Shown piece after piece: positions 23,386-32,202 of a DNA stretch of 40,378 nucleotides. Below the pieces are notes generated by a model. The model was given only the letters and a program-made list of their open reading frames with translations, was not told the DNA's origin and searched no databases. A program made the position numbers and the translations under genes. Within the stretch, counting starts at the first letter, position 1. Each line of letters opens with the position of its first letter. Origin of the DNA: Gammaproteobacteria bacterium bin55 (lineage in GTDB: Bacteria > Pseudomonadota > Gammaproteobacteria > Pseudomonadales > Azotimanducaceae); assembly GCA_002238665.1 (NCBI GenBank), contig MPMU01000013.1, positions 1-40,378 on the forward strand. The letters are read 5' to 3'.

Positions 23386-26124
23386 TCAAGCGTTGCTGAG
23401 CAGAACGTCAATAGCTTGACGAAATCTGGCTCGTAGAGATTGTTCACCGTGTGCAATGCCAACCCACTCTTTAATCAAACGTTCTGCGGTATCCTCTCTA
23501 GCTTCGGTGCCTCTGCCGATATTTTCCTTCAGGTACTCGACACGTAACACTAATCTTCGTTGATTGTCCTCTTCGTTTTTTGCAACAATCTTCGCACTCA
23601 TTTCAGCGCGCAACACCAAATCGTTCAGAGGCTCTTCGGCAGTATCTGGTAAACGGGTCTCAAAGAGCACAGAATCAGCGCCCACGGTCTCGAACCACTC
23701 ATCCGGTATGTCTTCCTCATTGGACTCACAACCGGCTAATTGAGCGTCTAGGTCCAAGAGTTCGAGCAATCGACTGTTTTTGCTCTGTTCCTGGGCTTTC
23801 TCGACCGACTGCTTTACCACGCCCCGTATGTCGCTGACTTTTCGCTCAATGCCTTGCCTGATGCGTTTAGGTAAGAATAGATCTTTAAGTCCCGCATTAC
23901 AGTTTGAAAACGCGGTGTTAAGAACCTGGCGTTCTGAGGCGTCGGTTTCTCTGACGAATCTCGCTAATTGGTCGACCAAGTCGTTGGCTTTCTTGATGTT
24001 TTCGTCTATAGACTCTCGCCTTTCGTTGCGAGCACGATTCATAGCCTCATAAGCAAGATCACACATGCCCCTAAATTCGTCCCACAGCGATTGCTCTTTC
24101 TTGTTGGCTGGTCCGACAGTTTTCCACTTTGCTTGAATCTGCTTTACTTGGTCAAGCATCTCGTGTTGGTCTAGCTCATTGTTGTCATAGACCGCCTTGA
24201 CTTCATCGATCAGCTCTTGCTTCGCTTTCGCGTTTTCTTTGAACTGATTGTTTATCCGTTTATGGATGCGTGAGGTCAATGCTCTGAATCGCTTATCCAA
24301 TGTGCGAATACCAGTCCGATCCACCGGAGTGATAGTACGATACGCTTCCTTGGCGGTCCGTAGCGTCTTGGATACAGCTTTCCAGTCAGGATTCTCCCAG
24401 TTGTTGCCTTCAACGTACCGTTCAAGTTCGTCGCAAACTTTGGTGCGCTCAATCAGGTTCGTCTTTTTCAGAGCATCCAGTTCGTCGTACCATTTCTTAC
24501 AAACCTTGTATGCCTCCTCTGCATGCGCGTTGTATTGCTCCTGTAAGGTGGCTTCTTCGGCATTGGCAACAGGACCCAGTTCATTCCACTGGACTCTCAA
24601 CGCCTTGACCTCGGCCGCTTGCTTTTGGGGTTCGAGCGGAGTTTGAGCGAGCTTCTGGATGGCTTCGCACAGTTCTACTCTCTTGGGTAACACCGCGAAG
24701 CTTCGCCACTTCAGGTATTCAACGATTTGCGCCGAATGAGGTGCGAGTCTAGCTTTGAATTGCTCGGCTGTATTGCTAGGTAATCGACGGATGAGATTTC
24801 GTACTTCCCGTTCCACCGGTATGGCCTTACTGAGTACCCCTTCTTCCGTTAGCTTCTGCAATCTTTGGAGTTGAGATTCCAGGATTTCCTCAGTTTTTTG
24901 CTCCAAGTCCTGGCATTTTTGGAATGCGTTCGCACATTCCTGTTTTACGGATGCTAATTCACCTAACCATGTCTCTCGAACCGTAGCATCTATCTGCGCA
25001 TCGATGAGTTCTTGTTCAAAGTCCTCAATGGCCTGACGTCGCTTTGTTGCATTGCGTTTTACGTTGCGTAGATTATTCCAATCGTCACGGTTCTTAGGCT
25101 CATTGAATTTGAATGGTCTAGAGAGTGATTGCATACGACTTTCTAATCTTTCCGCTTCTTCGTTCTGAAAGATTGTGCTTCTAGCAACTTGGACTAGCGA
25201 GTCGAATCGATCCGAAAGTTCGCGGTCTGGACGCTCGATTTTCAAGCCGTCTAACCAGTCTGATTCTGCCTGTTCGATTGCCTGTAAATCTTTAGCTGAT
25301 GATTCAAATACATTCAAGATTCGATTGAAGTCAGGAGCGGCGGTCTTTGGTCGATCCTCCACTGATTTACGCTCGGGAAAGTTTGCGCGTTCCAGTTCGA
25401 CATCTATTGCCGTGTTTCCAAAACTTACTAGACGTTCATTGAGCTGAGCTACTTCACCAACGGCGGCTGACCATCGCCGCTCGTGTGCATCGCGCAAAGA
25501 GTTGTACCGCGCCTCTGTTTCATCTAGCTTGGCTGCCGCTACTCGCAATTCATCAAGATGTTTGAGTTTTTCCTCGAGCTCTGATTGAATCTCTTTTATT
25601 GCAACAACACGCTCTCTAATCTTTTTAAACGTTTGTCGGTCGCTCTCTCTTGCAACAGTCTCGAATTTGCTCAGTGCAGCTTCAGACTTCAAGTTTGAGA
25701 TTAGCTTATCTTTCAGTTCCGTATCTGATTTGCTCAGAATTGAGGACACTACATGATCGGAAAGCTCAATATGTTCAAGTAGCTCAGTCAGAGTATCTGG
25801 ATCATCTTTCGCGGATATGAACGCAATAGCCAATTGCTCGTTCTTAAGCAACTCATCCCCAGGCTTCATTGAGGGCAGGAGTTTTTCGACGATTGAATCG
25901 GACAGATGGTTATCTCCAAGGAATTCCACCAGCTTATTGGGGTCGGAGATCTTTTCCAATGCAGTGAGTCGAACGGTGAGATCAGAGTCTTCTCTGACAA
26001 CACGAAGAAATTCATCCTGTTTACTCGAATCTAGTGCTTCTAGAGCTTCGAGGCGTTTCTTCGCATTGGGGTGGTCCAGACGAGGTTTGCTGGAAAAAAT
26101 TGAAAGCAAGTTGGATACTGTCAT
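23386..26124 (-). CDS. DUF349-repeat coiled-coil protein, 912 aa
   Basis: Large cytoplasmic protein without a known biochemical activity. The first ~180 residues have HEAT-like short helical repeats (RLEALEALDSSKQDEFLRVV, DSDLTVRLTALEKISD). Residues ~185-260 and later stretches are coiled coil (ELEEKLKHLDELRVAAAKL). Several DUF349 units follow, recognisable by the W-x(2-3)-G-P pattern: VQWNELGPVANAEEATLQEQ and AKWKTVGPANKKEQSLWDEF, each leading into Y/F...A-type helices. No signal peptide or membrane segment is seen. Such proteins are widespread in gammaproteobacteria and usually of similar size. It converges on the P-loop kinase gene, with 9 nt between the two stops. Confidence 0.88.
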   Translation of the reverse strand: MTVSNLLSIFSSKPRLDHPNAKKRLEALEALDSSKQDEFLRVVREDSDLTVRLTALEKISDPNKLVEFLGDNHLSDSIVEKLLPSMKPGDELLKNEQLAIAFISAKDDPDTLTELLEHIELSDHVVSSILSKSDTELKDKLISNLKSEAALSKFETVARESDRQTFKKIRERVVAIKEIQSELEEKLKHLDELRVAAAKLDETEARYNSLRDAHERRWSAAVGEVAQLNERLVSFGNTAIDVELERANFPERKSVEDRPKTAAPDFNRILNVFESSAKDLQAIEQAESDWLDGLKIERPDRELSDRFDSLVQVARSTIFQNEEAERLESRMQSLSRPFKFNEPKNRDDWNNLRNVKRNATKRRQAIEDFEQELIDAQIDATVRETWLGELASVKQECANAFQKCQDLEQKTEEILESQLQRLQKLTEEGVLSKAIPVEREVRNLIRRLPSNTAEQFKARLAPHSAQIVEYLKWRSFAVLPKRVELCEAIQKLAQTPLEPQKQAAEVKALRVQWNELGPVANAEEATLQEQYNAHAEEAYKVCKKWYDELDALKKTNLIERTKVCDELERYVEGNNWENPDWKAVSKTLRTAKEAYRTITPVDRTGIRTLDKRFRALTSRIHKRINNQFKENAKAKQELIDEVKAVYDNNELDQHEMLDQVKQIQAKWKTVGPANKKEQSLWDEFRGMCDLAYEAMNRARNERRESIDENIKKANDLVDQLARFVRETDASERQVLNTAFSNCNAGLKDLFLPKRIRQGIERKVSDIRGVVKQSVEKAQEQSKNSRLLELLDLDAQLAGCESNEEDIPDEWFETVGADSVLFETRLPDTAEEPLNDLVLRAEMSAKIVAKNEEDNQRRLVLRVEYLKENIGRGTEAREDTAERLIKEWVGIAHGEQSLRARFRQAIDVLLSNA

Positions 26125-26241
26125 GCAGAGGCGAAGTAGTTGAACTGCAACTACTCAATTGTGTCTTCTATAGGCGATGTAAATGGGATTTAATCATAAA
26201 GCAGATAGTGAGTTGCAACTACGGCGTGCTCACACTTTACG

Positions 26242-26265
26242 AGAATTGTCCGGCAATTCTTTTTT
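26242..26265 (+). terminator. Rho-independent terminator without an upstream plus-strand gene
   Basis: AGAATTG-TCCGG-CAATTCT followed by a run of T: a 7-bp stem, 5-nt loop and U-tract on the plus strand. The nearest gene upstream (DUF349) is on the other strand, and the alpha/beta hydrolase starts 100 nt downstream. It could end a small RNA transcribed from about 26150 or act as an attenuator in the hydrolase leader. A separate hairpin, GTAGTTG-AACTG-CAACTAC, lies at about 26132-26150. Confidence 0.5.
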
Positions 26266-26365
26266 GGAATAACCTCTTAGTGATATTCCGATTGATTTTG
26301 TTGCAGGTTCTCCTCCACACGTAATTACTCTTAAGATTTGCAGTATCCAATTCAGGTATCGTCAT

Positions 26366-27265
26366 ATGGCACGTTGGGATGCAAATCAGCAAGAAAACAT
26401 TCCCGATTGGTTTTGGGAAGCAATTGGTCACAAGTCGACACGGCATCAGGTTGAATTCGATGAGTGTGACGTTAATTACCGAGAATGGGGAGCAACTACA
26501 GGCGATCCTCTACTGTTTCTTCATGGCATGTATGGCCACTCGGGTTGGTGGGATTTCATCGCACCAAGCTTTCTTAACCAGTATCGGCCCGTTGCCATGG
26601 ATCTCACTGGCATGGGTGACTCGGACTATCGATGGGAGTACGACTCGTTCACGTACGCGAGTGAGATAAAAGCTGTCTGTGACGATGCAAATTTGAGTAA
26701 AGATGTCATCTTAGTTGCGCATAGTTTCGGTGGTAGGATGGCCGTTAAAGCATGTGCTCTATATCCAGACAGATTTAAGGCTCTTGTGCTCGTTGATTCA
26801 GGTATTCACAGCCCAGACGAGGAGATTCCTGACTACCCGCCATTGGGTGGCGGTCGAGCGAAGACTTATCCGTCCCGAGAAGCAGCAGAGTCCCGTTTTC
26901 GCCTCTATCCACCGCAACCTTGTACGAACCAGTATCTGTTGGACTATATTGCCAAAAACTCACTAATGCCCGTGGACGGAGGTTTCGCGTGGAAATACGA
27001 CGAGGATCTTGCTTCGTCTTTGACCGATGTCGAATCTGATCCAGATGATTTCAGGTCTCTTAATCTACCCGTATCGATCATCTATGGTGCTGACAGTCTT
27101 TCTTTCACTAAAGAGACCTTGGAATATACGATGTCGTTACTACCCAACGTAGTGTCGGTTCGCAGAATCGAAGATGCGGAGCACCATGTGTTCCTAGATC
27201 AGCCGCTGGAGTTCACGGAAACATTGTTGTCAGTACTTGCTGAACTGAAGGTAGTTGCTTCCTGA
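26366..27265 (+). CDS. Alpha/beta hydrolase
   Basis: Predicted cytoplasmic hydrolase (esterase, lipase or C-C hydrolase type); substrate unknown. 299 aa from the ATG at 26366. The oxyanion segment is LLFLHGMYGHSGWWD, the nucleophile S120 is in LVAHSFGGRMAV, an acid is likely in VSIIYGADSLSF, and the catalytic His is in EDAEHHVFLDQP. No signal peptide is present. A terminator-like hairpin lies 100 nt upstream. It converges on nrdB with about 90 nt between them, where an inverted repeat GGTTAAC...GTTAACC (27270-27293) lacks a T-run. Confidence 0.9.
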   Translation: MARWDANQQENIPDWFWEAIGHKSTRHQVEFDECDVNYREWGATTGDPLLFLHGMYGHSGWWDFIAPSFLNQYRPVAMDLTGMGDSDYRWEYDSFTYASEIKAVCDDANLSKDVILVAHSFGGRMAVKACALYPDRFKALVLVDSGIHSPDEEIPDYPPLGGGRAKTYPSREAAESRFRLYPPQPCTNQYLLDYIAKNSLMPVDGGFAWKYDEDLASSLTDVESDPDDFRSLNLPVSIIYGADSLSFTKETLEYTMSLLPNVVSVRRIEDAEHHVFLDQPLEFTETLLSVLAELKVVAS

Positions 27266-27356
27266 GACAGGTTAACTGTGGAGATTGTTAACCGACGGAG
27301 CTATACGAGGATCTGGAAGAACCTAGTCTGAAACTGCGTGGTAGTTGATCGTTGTC

Positions 27357-28598
27357 TTACGACCAGTCGACGGCACCACCAACTTGGTAATCAGTCACAC
27401 GTTTTTCAAAGAAATTCGTCTCGGTTACTGTGTCGAGCATCCCACTCAACCAAGGGAACGGATTCTCGTTTACGTCGTAATACTTCGGCAAATCAATTTG
27501 TTGAAGTCGACGATTGGCGATGAATTTGAGATAACGCTCCATCTGAACAGCATTGATATTCACTACACCTTCCGGCATGGTTTCTTTCGCAAACTGAATC
27601 TCTAAACCTGTACCCTCAACGATCATGTTGGTAGCCTCAGCACGCATTTCGTCGTTCCAAAGGTGGGGATTTTCATTCTTGATCTGGTTAATGACATCAA
27701 TCCCAAAACTCACATGTGCTGATTCGTCTCGGAGGATATACAGGAATTGCTTACCAAGACCTGTCATCTTGTCATCTTTCATCAGCCCCAATACTTGAGC
27801 GAATCCACAATAGAAGAACATGCCTTCCATGACGCAGTAGAACGCAATGAGGTTGCGAAGTAAGGTGCGATCATCTTCCTCAGTGTAATCGCCGTCTCGG
27901 TCGTTGTTGGTCTGAAGCGACGAAGTGTATCGTTCCGCCCACTGAGCTTTCGCTTGAATGCTCGGAATCTCATGGTACATGTTGAAGGTCTCTTCGCGGT
28001 TTAACCCCAGAGACTCGATACAGAACTGATAGGCGTGAGTGTGTAACATTTCTTCATCGATTTGGCGAATCAGATACAAGCGGCACTCTGGATTGGTGAT
28101 CCTGTCATAAACACTGAAAACCAGATTATTTCCAACCAGCGAATCTGCGGTGGAGAAGAAACCCAAACTACGTTCAACGATCAAACGTTCGTTCTTGGTG
28201 AGCCCATTCTTCCGATTCCAGAGAGCTTTGTCATCGCTCATGTCGATTTCATTAGGCATCCAGAAATTACTGCGCGAGTTCATGTACTTATCCCACGCCC
28301 AGTGATATTTGATCGGCTCTAGCTGATTGACATCCGCTCGACAATTGATGATGTGTTTATCATCCAGTCTGATTCTGCCTAACGTAGGTTGAGGAAGTGG
28401 TTTTGCTACGGGTTCGGGACGTTTACTAAGCAACTCATTGTCAATAAGTGGCGCTTGATTGCCGCGAATAGGTTCTAGCGAAGGTTGGCTTTTACGAGTC
28501 GCCGGCGGAGGATTTATGGTGGGTTGGTTATTCCGAACTTCTCGCGTTGAAGATACTTTCTGTGATACAGTCTCTTGTGGTGCCGACCAACTCCTCAC
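27357..28598 (-). CDS. nrdB: Ribonucleoside-diphosphate reductase beta subunit, class Ia
   Basis: Radical-generating R2 subunit for deoxyribonucleotide synthesis. A longer frame opens at TTG 28655, but GTG 28598 has a strong AGGAGG seven bases upstream and is preferred, giving 413 aa. Di-iron ligands and the radical Tyr are visible: QIDEEMLHTHAY (Glu, His and the Tyr spaced as in E. coli E115-x2-H118-x3-Y122), YCVMEGMFFYCG (Glu) and ILRDESAHVSFG (Glu and His). The first ~75 residues form a Pro-, Ser- and Gln-rich extension before LGRIRLDDKHIINCR, as in Pseudomonas-type NrdB. It lies downstream of nrdA on the same strand, with about 400 nt between. Confidence 0.95.
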   Translation of the reverse strand: MRSWSAPQETVSQKVSSTREVRNNQPTINPPPATRKSQPSLEPIRGNQAPLIDNELLSKRPEPVAKPLPQPTLGRIRLDDKHIINCRADVNQLEPIKYHWAWDKYMNSRSNFWMPNEIDMSDDKALWNRKNGLTKNERLIVERSLGFFSTADSLVGNNLVFSVYDRITNPECRLYLIRQIDEEMLHTHAYQFCIESLGLNREETFNMYHEIPSIQAKAQWAERYTSSLQTNNDRDGDYTEEDDRTLLRNLIAFYCVMEGMFFYCGFAQVLGLMKDDKMTGLGKQFLYILRDESAHVSFGIDVINQIKNENPHLWNDEMRAEATNMIVEGTGLEIQFAKETMPEGVVNINAVQMERYLKFIANRRLQQIDLPKYYDVNENPFPWLSGMLDTVTETNFFEKRVTDYQVGGAVDWS

Positions 28599-29000
28599 TC
28601 GCTTGCCTCCTTTCTGGTTTTGCGCGAATTTCGCTAGTTTTCTAGCCGTGACCAAATACTGAACGTAGCCAAAAACTGTGATTGCAAAGTTTCAAATCTT
28701 AGTGCAGTTTTTCTACATGAATTGGATTAAGGACCACGGAAGGCTAGGAAAGCGAAATTGGAATAAGTTCTCAAAGGAAGAGATTGGACTTACAAACCTA
28801 GAACAGCCGTAAGTTATGAGAGACTATTACTCTAAGTCGAAAGCGACTTACTCAAGTGTCCAACTTTTGATTGTGAACTAGGGGCGCACAGAAGAATTGA
28901 GGCGATTTGATCTATTTTTTGGGAGAACTTCCCATAAGTGAACTGAGCACCTTATGCCTAAGTGGTGCGGTACTTTCGCGGAAGGACTACATCTCGTTAC
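28599..29000. other. nrdA-nrdB intergenic region
   Basis: About 400 bp between the nrdA stop and the preferred nrdB start. An imperfect minus-strand hairpin (28947-28968, GCAC..CTTA-GGCA-TAAG-GTGC) lies about 30 nt past nrdA but has no U-tract. On the plus strand a 31-codon frame, 28717-28812 (MNWIKDHGRLGKRN...), has no ribosome site and is not called. No other gene or RNA is seen. Confidence 0.5.
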
Positions 29001-31985
29001 TTATTGGCAAGACTCGCATGTTGGGTCATCCATAAGGCAGATTGTGTCGTCTTGCGTTTCCGCAGTGGGTAGACTCGCAACCGATTCGCCATTCAAATGG
29101 GTCATCGAATGACCGTTCAGCTGACTCGTACCATTGGGTGAACTTGCTTGTTGAGCATTCGGAATAACGGAATTCAATTCACCGTCCTCAATCTCAATTC
29201 GCTCCACGTCGGACGCTGCTCGAGTTCGCAAATAGTAGGTTGTTTTCAGCCCACGCTCCCAAGCGATTCCATAGGTCTGATCGAGTACTTTTCCGTGCAC
29301 TTTACCTTTCTTAGGTGGCTGGATGTATATATTCAGAGACTGGCTCTGGTCGATCCATTTCTGTCTTCGCGCTCCTGCCTCTACGAGCCACATAGGTTCG
29401 ATTTCCCAAGCTCCTTGATAGAGTAATTTAATGTCCTCGGGGATACCCTCGATATCGTGTAGTTCACCTCGATTTCGCTTGATGATTGAGGCGACCTGCT
29501 CGTTCCACATGTCTAGATTCTTGAGATCTTTGACTAGATAGTGGTTCAGGAAGATGAAATTGCCTGATAGGTTCTCCTTGGCAAAAAAGTTCGAGAAAAT
29601 GGGTTCAATTGAAGATGTCACACCGCAGATTAAACCGATTGTCGCTGTTGGCGCGATTGCCATGACGTTGGAGTTTCGCATTCCTTGCGAAGTTACTTTC
29701 TGTCTTAGTGTTTCCCAATCTAGACGTTCTGTTGTATCTATGTCCAAGTAGGGACTGGTCTCATCGCGACGCTCTTCTGCCAGCAAATGTAGCGAATCAA
29801 TAGGGAGTATGCCTTTTGACCACAATGAGCCTTGGAAGGACTGGTACGCGCCGCGTTCGGTTGCTAGGTCAGTAGAGGCTTCAATGGCGTAGTAAGAAAT
29901 CTTTTCCGTGATTTCGTCTGCAAACTCTACTGCTTGCATAGAGCTGTATGGGATTCGCTTGCGTAGTAGTGCATCGTGGAAACCCATCAAGCCAAGACCG
30001 ATTGGTCGGTGCTTGAAGTTTGAGTTTTCTGCTTCTTGTACCGCATAGTAATTGATGTCAATCACGTTGTCTAGCATGCGGATAGCCAACTGCACCGTAG
30101 CTTTTAGCTTGGCATCATCTAGATAGCCGTTCTCGTCGATGTGGGCGGCTAAATTCACTGAACCTAGGTTGCATACAGCAATTTCATCGGTGGCGGTGTT
30201 AAGGGTGATTTCGGTGCACAGATTAGAAGAGTGTACAACACCTACATGTCGTTGCGGTGAGCGAATATTTGCAGGATCTTTAAACGTAATCCATGGATGC
30301 CCGGTTTCTAGCAGTGCTGTGAGCATGCTTTGCCAAAGCTTGGTGGCCGCTACACGCTTGAAGAGCTTCAGTTCACCGGTTTCCGTCTGGCGCTCGTATT
30401 CCTCGTAGCGACGCTCAAAATCTTTGCCATAGAGATCGTGTAAATCAGGGACATCTCCGGGATTGAATAGGGTCCAGTGCTTTTGTTCAGAGACCCGTTT
30501 CATAAACAGATCAGGTATCCAGGCCGCAGTATCAATGTCGTGCGTTCGAAGTCGGTCGTCTCCGGTGGATTTACGCAATTCGAGAAATGCCTCAAAGTCG
30601 AGATGCCAGTTCTCTAGGTACACACATACTGCACCTTTTCGTTTGCCTCCCTGATTGACTGCAATCGCGCCAGAGTCAACCATTTTTAAGAACGGCACAA
30701 CTCCTTTCGAGACACCATTCGTCCCTCTAATGTACGCATTATTTGAGCGAATAGGAGTCCAGTCATTACCTAAGCCACCTGCCCACTTTGCCAGTAGTGC
30801 ATTAGTCTTAATCGCTTCCATGATCGACTCTAGATCGTCGGTCACGGTGCTCAAGTAGCAAGACGAAAGTTGGGACCTTACGGTTCCAGAGTTGAACAGA
30901 GTTGGCGTGGAAGACATGAAGTCGAAATTTGCAAGAAGCGCATAGAACTGCGAAGCCGCCTCTTCTCGATGTTCCTCATTGAGGGCGAGCCCCATTGCAA
31001 CCCGCATGAAGAAGACTTGTGGCAATTCGTAAATCGTGCCATCGTGCCGGAGTAAATAGCGATCGTAGATCGTCTTCATACCGGGTAGATCAAATTTGAA
31101 ATCCAGCTCGTGACGCAAGCATCGTCCCAAGTAATCCAGGTCAAAACTGGCTAGTTCTGGATTCAGTTGACCTACTTCAATGCCGTGATGGATGGCTGTT
31201 TTTAAGAACGCGTCATAGCTACTTTCGAGCGTTGCTTGAGTACTGATAGTGACGGATTGACCGAGAACTTGGACCTGTAGTTTTTCGGCCACTTCTCGGC
31301 GGATTCTGGCAAGTAAAAGACGTCCACTGACATACTGATAGTTCGGTTCTGTATCAATATAAGCGGAAGCGCTATTCACCAGAGCTTTGAAAAAGCTCTC
31401 CTGCGGCATTTCGTCGTGAACTGACTGGCTGAATCTTGTCAATACTTGCTTAGCGCTTACGTCAGCGAGATTGTCACATGCTTCTTGGATTTCAAGCTCG
31501 ACGGCATCCCAATCGACCGCCAGCATTCCTGTTGGTGTTTCGATCCTTATCTCTGGAAATTTGGATCCAGAAATCAAGCGCTCTTCGGCTCGTTCTTGAT
31601 TGCGCTTATCTCGATAGTCTGAATAAGTCTTTGCAATGTATAGATGATTTAGGCTAACCAGCTGTTTGACGACTTCATTCTGAATGTCTTCAATGTACAG
31701 TACGCCACCTGAAGGGTAACGATTTTGAAGACTCTGGACTACGGCTTCTTTGACGCGCGCTATTTTTCGTTTTTCGACCGGTTTTAGCTCTGCCACTGCG
31801 GTAACAGACGGGTCTTTGCCATTATGGGCTAGCCAAGCCTTTGAAATAGCTGTCGTGATTCTGTCGCCGTCGAATGCATTAGCCTTCAAATCACGGTTGA
31901 TCACTACATAGATTTCGCCATCTTTCGGGACGGTATTGTTGTGTTCTGGTGTGGATTCTGTCTCTATTGTTGCGGCTTGCATCAT
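29001..31985 (-). CDS. nrdA: Ribonucleoside-diphosphate reductase alpha subunit, class Ia
   Basis: Catalytic R1 subunit that reduces ribonucleoside diphosphates. 994 aa. One ATP-cone domain lies at the N-terminus (about 25-135: EIYVVINRDLKANAFDGDRI, then GGVLYIEDIQNEVVKQL). The barrel carries QLSSCYLSTVTDD (first redox Cys), N588-L-C590-T-E592 (the catalytic N-x-C-x-E) and AVCNLGSVNL (second redox Cys). The tail ends in CESCQ, the shuttle cysteine pair that passes electrons from thioredoxin or glutaredoxin. It is slightly longer than common relatives, with a Gln/Ser/Asn-rich linker before the tail. nrdB lies downstream on the same strand. It is divergent from the large ankyrin gene. Confidence 0.97.
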   Translation of the reverse strand: MMQAATIETESTPEHNNTVPKDGEIYVVINRDLKANAFDGDRITTAISKAWLAHNGKDPSVTAVAELKPVEKRKIARVKEAVVQSLQNRYPSGGVLYIEDIQNEVVKQLVSLNHLYIAKTYSDYRDKRNQERAEERLISGSKFPEIRIETPTGMLAVDWDAVELEIQEACDNLADVSAKQVLTRFSQSVHDEMPQESFFKALVNSASAYIDTEPNYQYVSGRLLLARIRREVAEKLQVQVLGQSVTISTQATLESSYDAFLKTAIHHGIEVGQLNPELASFDLDYLGRCLRHELDFKFDLPGMKTIYDRYLLRHDGTIYELPQVFFMRVAMGLALNEEHREEAASQFYALLANFDFMSSTPTLFNSGTVRSQLSSCYLSTVTDDLESIMEAIKTNALLAKWAGGLGNDWTPIRSNNAYIRGTNGVSKGVVPFLKMVDSGAIAVNQGGKRKGAVCVYLENWHLDFEAFLELRKSTGDDRLRTHDIDTAAWIPDLFMKRVSEQKHWTLFNPGDVPDLHDLYGKDFERRYEEYERQTETGELKLFKRVAATKLWQSMLTALLETGHPWITFKDPANIRSPQRHVGVVHSSNLCTEITLNTATDEIAVCNLGSVNLAAHIDENGYLDDAKLKATVQLAIRMLDNVIDINYYAVQEAENSNFKHRPIGLGLMGFHDALLRKRIPYSSMQAVEFADEITEKISYYAIEASTDLATERGAYQSFQGSLWSKGILPIDSLHLLAEERRDETSPYLDIDTTERLDWETLRQKVTSQGMRNSNVMAIAPTATIGLICGVTSSIEPIFSNFFAKENLSGNFIFLNHYLVKDLKNLDMWNEQVASIIKRNRGELHDIEGIPEDIKLLYQGAWEIEPMWLVEAGARRQKWIDQSQSLNIYIQPPKKGKVHGKVLDQTYGIAWERGLKTTYYLRTRAASDVERIEIEDGELNSVIPNAQQASSPNGTSQLNGHSMTHLNGESVASLPTAETQDDTICLMDDPTCESCQ

Positions 31986-32202
31986 GCGTTGGCTCTGTGG
32001 TCTGATTTGAGCAAAATTGCAAATATTTCGCCCGAAATCAGACGTGTTCTCCTTGGATTTACTTCTGTATTTCTTCTGATTAGTTTAACTCTAACAAGGG
32101 GAAATTACCACCAAAACACTAGGAAATTTTCCTATGGAGATCGGGTGGTTCATCGTAAGATATATACTGTATAGTTATATAGTCCAATGGCAAGGATCAG
32201 AG

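Noticed and set aside
27270-27293. Inverted repeat GGTTAAC...GTTAACC as a terminator between the alpha/beta hydrolase and nrdB
   Set aside because: AT-rich 7-bp stem with a 10-nt loop and no T-run on either strand; could be chance.
28717-28812. 31-aa plus-strand frame in the nrdA-nrdB gap
   Set aside because: No ribosome site, no recognised homology and very short.
32130-32185. NrdR boxes between nrdA and the ankyrin gene (TATATACTGTATAGTTATATAG region)
   Set aside because: AT-rich and suggestive, but not a good palindrome against the NrdR consensus, and there is no properly spaced pair.
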